54,391 bases of DNA from Chloroflexota bacterium (GTDB taxonomy: Bacteria > Chloroflexota > Anaerolineae > Aggregatilineales > Phototrophicaceae), in assembly GCA_026706445.1 (NCBI GenBank), contig JAPOYT010000214.1:1-54391 (forward strand), written 5' to 3'. Position numbers and translations under genes: made by a program. This document shows positions 50,074 through 54,391 of the stretch, piece after piece. Numbering within the stretch: position 1 is the first letter of the stretch; each line of letters starts with the position of its first letter. Under the pieces are notes generated by a model. The model did not search any database and was not told the DNA's origin. It saw nothing but the letters and a program-made list of their open reading frames with translations.

Positions 50074-51270
50074 GTGACACAACAATTCCAGGACTTTCTC
50101 AGCCAGCGCACACTAAGCATGCGCCGGAATCAGATTCGCGAAATACTGAAAGTCGTGTCTCAACCAGGCATGATTTCGCTGGCGGGCGGCATCCCGGCGC
50201 CGGAAACCTTCCCGCTTGAAGATCTCTATCGCCTCAATGAAGCCGTGCTTGATCGCTACGGCGCGGCCGCGCTGCAATATGACCTGACCGAAGGCTTCAC
50301 GCCCTTCCGCGAGGCGCTCGTCGATTATCTGAAGGAGAAAGAAATCTCGGTCAGCGCCGATGAGATTCTGGTATTCAACGGATCGCAGAGCGTGCTCGAT
50401 ACGCTTGGAAAAGTGCTGATTACACCGGGGGATACCGTCGTCCTGGAATCGCCCAGCTACCTCGGCGCCATTTCCGCTTTCAGCGCCTACGAACCGAATT
50501 ACGTCAGCATCGCCACCGATGACGAAGGCATCGTCCCCGAAGCGCTGGAAGAAACGCTCGATCGCCAGAAGGTTAAATTCATTTATCTGGTGACGACATT
50601 CCAGAACCCAACCGGGCGCACGCTTAGCGCAACGCGCCGCCATGAAGTTGCGGAGATCGTCCGCCAGCGAGGCGCGCTGGTCATAGAAGACGACCCTTAT
50701 AGCGATCTGCGCTATCGGGGCCAAGCGGTCCCCCCTTTTTATACATTCGCGCCGGAAAACACGGTTTACGTCAGCACGATCTCCAAAGTGTTCGCGCCCG
50801 GATTGCGGCTCGGCTTTTGCGTTGCGCCAGCGGTCATTCATGAATGGCTGTACACAGCAAAACAGGGCGCCGATCTTCACAGCAACACTTACGCGCAGGC
50901 GCTTGCCACCGAATACATCTGCAGCGGAACCATATACGAACAGGTACCGAAAATCATCGAGCTCTACGGTCCCCGGCTGGAGGCGATGCTTGACGCAATG
51001 GATCGATACATGCCGGCCGACTATCGCTGGACGCAGCCGGACGGGGGCATGTTCGTCTGGGTGGAGGGACCGAAAGGCGTCGATGCCGAGGGTATCTATT
51101 GGCAGGCGGTCGAGCAGAAGGTCGCCTTTGTGCCCGGCAAGTACTTCTACATCGAACCAGAAGAAGGGCTGGCGACCATGCGTCTGAATTTCACGCGGTC
51201 AGACGAAGAGGCGATACAAAAGGCGATCGCCACTTTAGGCGCCGTCATACGGGACTTCAAACCGGTTTAA
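50074..51270 (+). CDS. PLP-dependent aminotransferase, LysN/MocR-like
   Basis: A 398-residue fold-type I aminotransferase resembling LysN (2-aminoadipate transaminase) and the catalytic domain of MocR regulators. Pyridoxal lysine K238 in VSTISKVFAPGLRLGF, FNGSQSVLDTLGKVL, TFQNPTGRTLSATRR and the ring-stacking region EDDPYSDLRY are present. No DNA-binding domain precedes it. The GTG start has only a weak site (GGTGA). Substrate may be branched, aromatic or 2-aminoadipate; it cannot be named from sequence. Confidence 0.9.
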   Translation: MTQQFQDFLSQRTLSMRRNQIREILKVVSQPGMISLAGGIPAPETFPLEDLYRLNEAVLDRYGAAALQYDLTEGFTPFREALVDYLKEKEISVSADEILVFNGSQSVLDTLGKVLITPGDTVVLESPSYLGAISAFSAYEPNYVSIATDDEGIVPEALEETLDRQKVKFIYLVTTFQNPTGRTLSATRRHEVAEIVRQRGALVIEDDPYSDLRYRGQAVPPFYTFAPENTVYVSTISKVFAPGLRLGFCVAPAVIHEWLYTAKQGADLHSNTYAQALATEYICSGTIYEQVPKIIELYGPRLEAMLDAMDRYMPADYRWTQPDGGMFVWVEGPKGVDAEGIYWQAVEQKVAFVPGKYFYIEPEEGLATMRLNFTRSDEEAIQKAIATLGAVIRDFKPV

Positions 51271-51308
51271 CGGCTTTAATTTCCAGCAATTGCGACTACA
51301 CTTGCACA

Positions 51309-52550
51309 ATGTCAGCGCGAGAATCTGCAGAAGCTCACAGTAAAGATCCGTCGCGTGGATTGCGCGCGCTGATCCTGTCCTTTTACTTGCCCGCGCTTAT
51401 GGTCACGCTGGGGCAGGGTTTGCTGGTGCCGATCCTGCCACTATACGCGGTCGACTTTAACATCAGCTACGGCTTGATCGGTCTGGTGCTGGCGGGCGAA
51501 GGCATCGGCACATTGATCGCCGATGTGCCGACCGGCATGCTTCAGCGCCGCTTCGGCAACAAGCAGGTCATGATGATGGGCATCCTGGTGAAAGCGCTGT
51601 CCGTCTTCCTGCTATTCTTCGCGCCGTCTATCTGGATCGTGCTTCTGCTGCGCCTCTTTGCCGGTTTCGGCCGCTCCATGTACACAGTTTCCGCCCACGT
51701 TTATGTGACCAACCACGTGGGGCTGGATCAGCGCGGCAAAGCGATTTCGATGTACGGCGGCACGCATCGCCTCGGCGGATTTATCGGTCCGGCAATCGGG
51801 GGAATCGCCGCCGGCATGTTGGGTCTGCGCGCGGTATTCGTATGCGTCGGCTTGGTCACCGCCGTAGGACTAATTTTGGTCGCCTTGTTTACGCTCAATG
51901 GCAAACGAGAAAAGCGGAAGAGCAGCGCCGCTGACGGGCATGATTTGCATATTCGGTCGGTCGTGGCATCCAATTATCGCATCCTCGCTTCCGCGGGCAC
52001 GGCGCAGATTTTTGGGCAGATGATACGCGCCGGGCGGATGATCGTCATTCCGCTCTTCGCCGCCGAGGTTCTCGGGCTGGCCGTTGACCAAATCGGACTG
52101 ATTGTCAGCATCTCGGTCGCGGTCGACTTCAGCCTGTTCGTGGTCGCCGGCTGGCTGATGGATCGCGTCGGGCGCAAGTTCGCCATCGTGCCTTGCTTCG
52201 GCATTCAAGCGCTGGGCATGGCGCTGGTTCCATTCGCCACCAGTTATACCAGCTTGCTCTTTGCCGCGGTTTTGATCGGCATCGGCAATGGGCTCGGCGC
52301 CGGTTCGATGATGACCTTGGGCGCGGACCTCTCGCCGTCGCGCTCGCGGGGCGAATTCCTGGGCGTCTGGCGTTTGATTGGCGATATGGGGCATACCGGC
52401 GCGCCGCTGATCGTTGGCGTGGTGGCCGACTTGCTCGTGCTTAGCTCAGCCATCTGGGTGATTGCGGGCTCGGGACTGGCGGCCGCCAGCATTTTCCTCT
52501 TCTTCGTGCCGGAGACACTGAAGCGCAAGCATCCGCTGGCGGCTGCATAG
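51309..52550 (+). CDS. MFS transporter
   Basis: A 413-residue major-facilitator protein with about 12 helices. The A-loop DVPTGMLQRRFGNKQVMM between helices 2 and 3 matches the family G-x-x-x-D/R-x-G-R-R pattern, and DRVGRKFAIVPCFG marks the second half. It resembles drug-efflux DHA1 members. ATG 51309 lies in the gap after the aminotransferase, with no strong ribosome site; upstream in-frame starts would run into that gene. Substrate unknown. Confidence 0.88.
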   Translation: MSARESAEAHSKDPSRGLRALILSFYLPALMVTLGQGLLVPILPLYAVDFNISYGLIGLVLAGEGIGTLIADVPTGMLQRRFGNKQVMMMGILVKALSVFLLFFAPSIWIVLLLRLFAGFGRSMYTVSAHVYVTNHVGLDQRGKAISMYGGTHRLGGFIGPAIGGIAAGMLGLRAVFVCVGLVTAVGLILVALFTLNGKREKRKSSAADGHDLHIRSVVASNYRILASAGTAQIFGQMIRAGRMIVIPLFAAEVLGLAVDQIGLIVSISVAVDFSLFVVAGWLMDRVGRKFAIVPCFGIQALGMALVPFATSYTSLLFAAVLIGIGNGLGAGSMMTLGADLSPSRSRGEFLGVWRLIGDMGHTGAPLIVGVVADLLVLSSAIWVIAGSGLAAASIFLFFVPETLKRKHPLAAA

Positions 52551-52561
52551 CCCGCAGTCCG

Positions 52562-53545
52562 ATGCTGCGAAAGCTCAACATCCTCACGCTCGATTGGCCG
52601 CTGCGGCAGGAACGGCTGTTTGCGCGCGCGCAGCCGCTCATCGTCGAAATCGGCTTCGGCAACGGCGATTTTCTCATCCACCTGGCGCAGACGCAGCCCG
52701 ACCGCAACATCATCGGCGTGGAGATCTCCAGCCAGTCGATGGACAAAGCGGAGGCGAAGATTGATGCGCTCGGAGTGGAGAACGCCCGTCCGATCCACGC
52801 GCGCGGCGAGACGGCATTGGCGCATTTTTTCGCGCCAGAGTCGATAAGCGAATTTCACATCAACTACCCCGATCCCTGGTTCAAGAAGAAACATCATCGC
52901 CGCCGATTCATACAGCGCGAAACCGTTGACTTGCTGACGAGCCGGCTGACCGCGGCCGGTCGCCTCTACCTCGCCACCGATATCCGCGAATACGCCGAGA
53001 TGGCGGGGGCGGTCTTCGCCGATACGCCGGGGCTGAGCAATCAGTTTGACAAGCCTTGGGTGAATCGCCTGGAAGATCGTTTTCGCACAAAATATGAGCG
53101 CAAGGGCGATCGCGAAGGGCGGCGCGGGCATTTCTTCGTTTATCATCGGAATGAAAGACCGGTCGCCCACCCGCCCCTGATCGAGGAATTGGAAATGCCG
53201 CATCTTTTCTTATACTCGCCGCTTACAGCCGCCGAGATTGTCGACCGCTTTCAAGCCAGCCGGCGGAAGCTGGGCGACGCGCATGTCGCCATTCTGCACG
53301 CTTTCGCCGATCGCAAGCGAAATGTCGCCGTTTTTGAAGTGGTGGTGGAAGAGCCGAGCATCGAGCAGCATACGATGATCATGCTGGCGCCGCGGGAAGA
53401 GGCGGGGGAGTACATCGTGCGGATGACGAGCCTGGGTCACGCGCGGGCGACGCTGGGCATGCATCGGGCGGTGGAGGCGGTCGGCGAGTGGGTGGCGGGC
53501 TTGGATGAGGCGGGGATGGTGCTGGAGCGGAAGCTGCGGGGGTGA
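52562..53545 (+). CDS. trmB: tRNA (guanine-N7-)-methyltransferase with C-terminal extension
   Basis: A 327-residue TrmB. Residues 1-215 are the usual enzyme that methylates G46 of tRNA: motif I IVEIGFGNGDFLIHLA, IIGVEISSQSMDKA and FHINYPDPWFKKKHHRRRF (about 99-117). Bacterial TrmB is usually 210-240 residues; the extra 110 (from about 217, MPHLFLYSPLTAAEIVDRFQ) form an added alpha/beta domain of unknown function, similar in idea to longer TrmB of Aquifex type. ATG or the nearby start 52562 is 11 bases after the MFS stop. Confidence 0.92.
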   Translation: MLRKLNILTLDWPLRQERLFARAQPLIVEIGFGNGDFLIHLAQTQPDRNIIGVEISSQSMDKAEAKIDALGVENARPIHARGETALAHFFAPESISEFHINYPDPWFKKKHHRRRFIQRETVDLLTSRLTAAGRLYLATDIREYAEMAGAVFADTPGLSNQFDKPWVNRLEDRFRTKYERKGDREGRRGHFFVYHRNERPVAHPPLIEELEMPHLFLYSPLTAAEIVDRFQASRRKLGDAHVAILHAFADRKRNVAVFEVVVEEPSIEQHTMIMLAPREEAGEYIVRMTSLGHARATLGMHRAVEAVGEWVAGLDEAGMVLERKLRG

Positions 53546-53558
53546 ATGGAGTTCTTTT

Positions 53559-53600
53559 TTTACCACCGAGGACACCGAGATTTCCGAGGGCACAGAGGAT
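53559..53600 (+). repeat. Half copy of the dispersed repeat
   Basis: Starts TTTACCACCGAGGACA, identical over 16 bases to the right arm of the element at 257-348 (read in reverse), and continues with GAG-rich units. Only one arm is visible here. A T run precedes it. Translation in one frame gives the well-known spurious peptide FFTTEDTE, so no gene should be called on it. Confidence 0.5.
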
Positions 53601-53628
53601 TCAAAGAGTAAAACAAATATGCTAAAAT
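53600..53628 (+). promoter_or_regulatory. Promoter of the EcoRI-type methyltransferase gene
   Basis: TTCAAA (53600-53605), 17 bp, TAAAAT (53623-53628), with TGC before the -10 (extended). The start would fall near 53635, which supports the GTG at 53669 over the in-frame ATG at 53627. Confidence 0.4.
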
Positions 53629-53668
53629 GCCGCTCGTTGCCAAAACTCAAGCGAAGGCGAGTTGCATT

Positions 53669-54391
53669 GTGTCAGCAAATCGAAATCTCCACCAAGCGAA
53701 GACCAACAAAAAAGACGAATTCTACACACAACTTGTCGATATCGAAAATGAACTCCGCCATTACACCGACCACTTTCGCGGCAAGGTCGTCTACTGCAAT
53801 TGTGATGATCCGCGAGTGAGCAAATTCTTTCATTACTTCGCCTACAATTTCCGCGTACTCGGATTAAAGAAACTGATTACCACCTGCTACCAGAATCAAC
53901 AGATGGATATGTTCAGCCGGCACGATGCGGATAAGGCAATCTGGCTGGAATATGACGGGACAGAGAACGAGACCGGTGTTCCCTCAGTCGAAGACATCGG
54001 GATTCACTATCTTGAAGGCGATGGCGATTTTACTAGCGAGGAATGTATCGAGCTGCTAAAGCAATCCGATATTGTGGTTACGAACCCGCCCTTTTCGCTC
54101 TTCCGTAAATATGTCGCGCAGTTAATTGAGTACGACAAGAAGTTTCTGATTATCGGCCATCAGAACGCGATTACCTATAAGGAGATTTTCCCGCTGATTA
54201 AAGACAATAAATTGTGGCTTGGGATTACGCCTCGGGGAAAGGACATGTTGTTTGATGTTCCCGAAGACTACGCAAAAGAATTGGTGACGACGAAGAAAGA
54301 GGGCAGCGCGTACAGGATCGTAGACGGCGTCGTTTACGGCCGGCTGGGAAGCGCTTGCTGGTATACCAATCTGGACTACCGGCAAAGGCAC
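53669..54391 (+). CDS. EcoRI-family adenine-specific DNA methyltransferase (partial)
   Basis: Open to the right edge: 241 codons. It closely matches EcoRI-type N6-adenine methyltransferases: KKDEFYTQLVDIENELRHY, GKVVYCNCDDPRVSKFFHYF, LKKLITTCYQNQQMD and the catalytic motif IV NPPF at residues 139-142, followed by SLFRKYVAQLIEYDKKF. Such enzymes methylate GAATTC or related sites, usually beside a restriction endonuclease; some are solitary. GTG 53669 fits the family N-terminus and has AAGGCGAG before it. GC falls to about 45%, against about 60% in trmB, hinting at transfer. The C-terminal part is off the window. Confidence 0.88.
   Translation, partial: MSANRNLHQAKTNKKDEFYTQLVDIENELRHYTDHFRGKVVYCNCDDPRVSKFFHYFAYNFRVLGLKKLITTCYQNQQMDMFSRHDADKAIWLEYDGTENETGVPSVEDIGIHYLEGDGDFTSEECIELLKQSDIVVTNPPFSLFRKYVAQLIEYDKKFLIIGHQNAITYKEIFPLIKDNKLWLGITPRGKDMLFDVPEDYAKELVTTKKEGSAYRIVDGVVYGRLGSACWYTNLDYRQRH

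Noticed and set aside
53505..53819. Possible small protein after trmB
   Set aside because: Its middle is the spurious FFTTEDTE peptide from the dispersed repeat, its start lies within trmB, and its end is another frame of the methyltransferase gene.
1..54391. tRNA, rRNA, CRISPR or transposase genes
   Set aside because: I looked for T-loop GGTTCGAATCC-type strings, regular short repeats and transposase motifs on both strands and found none that I could support.

Overview
The window looks like chromosomal DNA of a GC-rich bacterium (about 57-60% GC by eye over most of it), most plausibly a member of the Chloroflexota. This rests on inference: paired LLM-class (F420/flavin) oxidoreductases, a membrane-anchored SH3-like protein with a Thr/Pro-rich 'TPTPTPS' tail, RNase J, a bactofilin, a long-form RmlA and many GTG/TTG starts behind good Shine-Dalgarno sites. 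I see no rRNA, tRNA, CRISPR array or transposase gene inside the window.

Layout. 1-425: no gene; tandem TTGACA-type promoters on the minus strand fire out of the left edge, next to a dispersed inverted-arm repeat. 426-5951: AI-2E-family transporter, a cassette of two paralogous LLM oxidoreductases flanking a YgjP-type metallopeptidase, a GNAT acetyltransferase and a pentapeptide-repeat protein. 6039-7852: etfB-etfA. 8043-14301: an Mrp-type Na+/H+ antiporter operon (mrpA with fused B domain, a possible 23-codon ORF, then C, D, E, F, G). 14328-19370: DUF368 lipid-carrier transporter, a probable frameshifted small gene, an ADP-ribosylglycohydrolase, a methyltransferase, and metK under a SAM-I riboswitch. 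19671-21480: divergent folE and a folB-folK fusion.

21598-29779 is a surface-polysaccharide cluster: BY-kinase-like protein with an unusual P-loop, rmlA, rmlB, rmlD (no rmlC), three glycosyltransferases, rnhB between two of them, and a short Wzz-like protein. 29843-37342 holds housekeeping genes: SDR, bactofilin, lipA, two orphan ABC ATPases, a ComEA-like protein, a PRPP-dependent transferase and rnj. 37559-40704 (minus) is a second sugar cluster: promoter, a 75-residue small ORF, a GT2, a WecD-like acyltransferase and wecE. RmlA and RmlB make dTDP-4-keto-6-deoxyglucose, which WecE and the acyltransferase could turn into an acylated 4-amino sugar, so the two clusters may cooperate.

40842-54391: icd, a TPR membrane protein, a small methyltransferase, a decayed arsenate-reductase remnant, modB-modA without modC, two membrane proteins of unknown role, the primary sigma factor, a MocR/LysN-type aminotransferase, an MFS transporter, an extended TrmB and, cut by the right edge, an EcoRI-family adenine methyltransferase of lower GC that follows a half copy of the left-edge repeat.

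The strongest regulatory call is the SAM-I riboswitch upstream of metK, with its promoter and a terminator-like hairpin. The most surprising items are the small ORFs joined to neighbours by ATGA/TGATG overlaps, the altered P-loop of the BY-kinase homologue, the internally deleted ArsC, the outward promoters at the left edge and the EcoRI-like methyltransferase.
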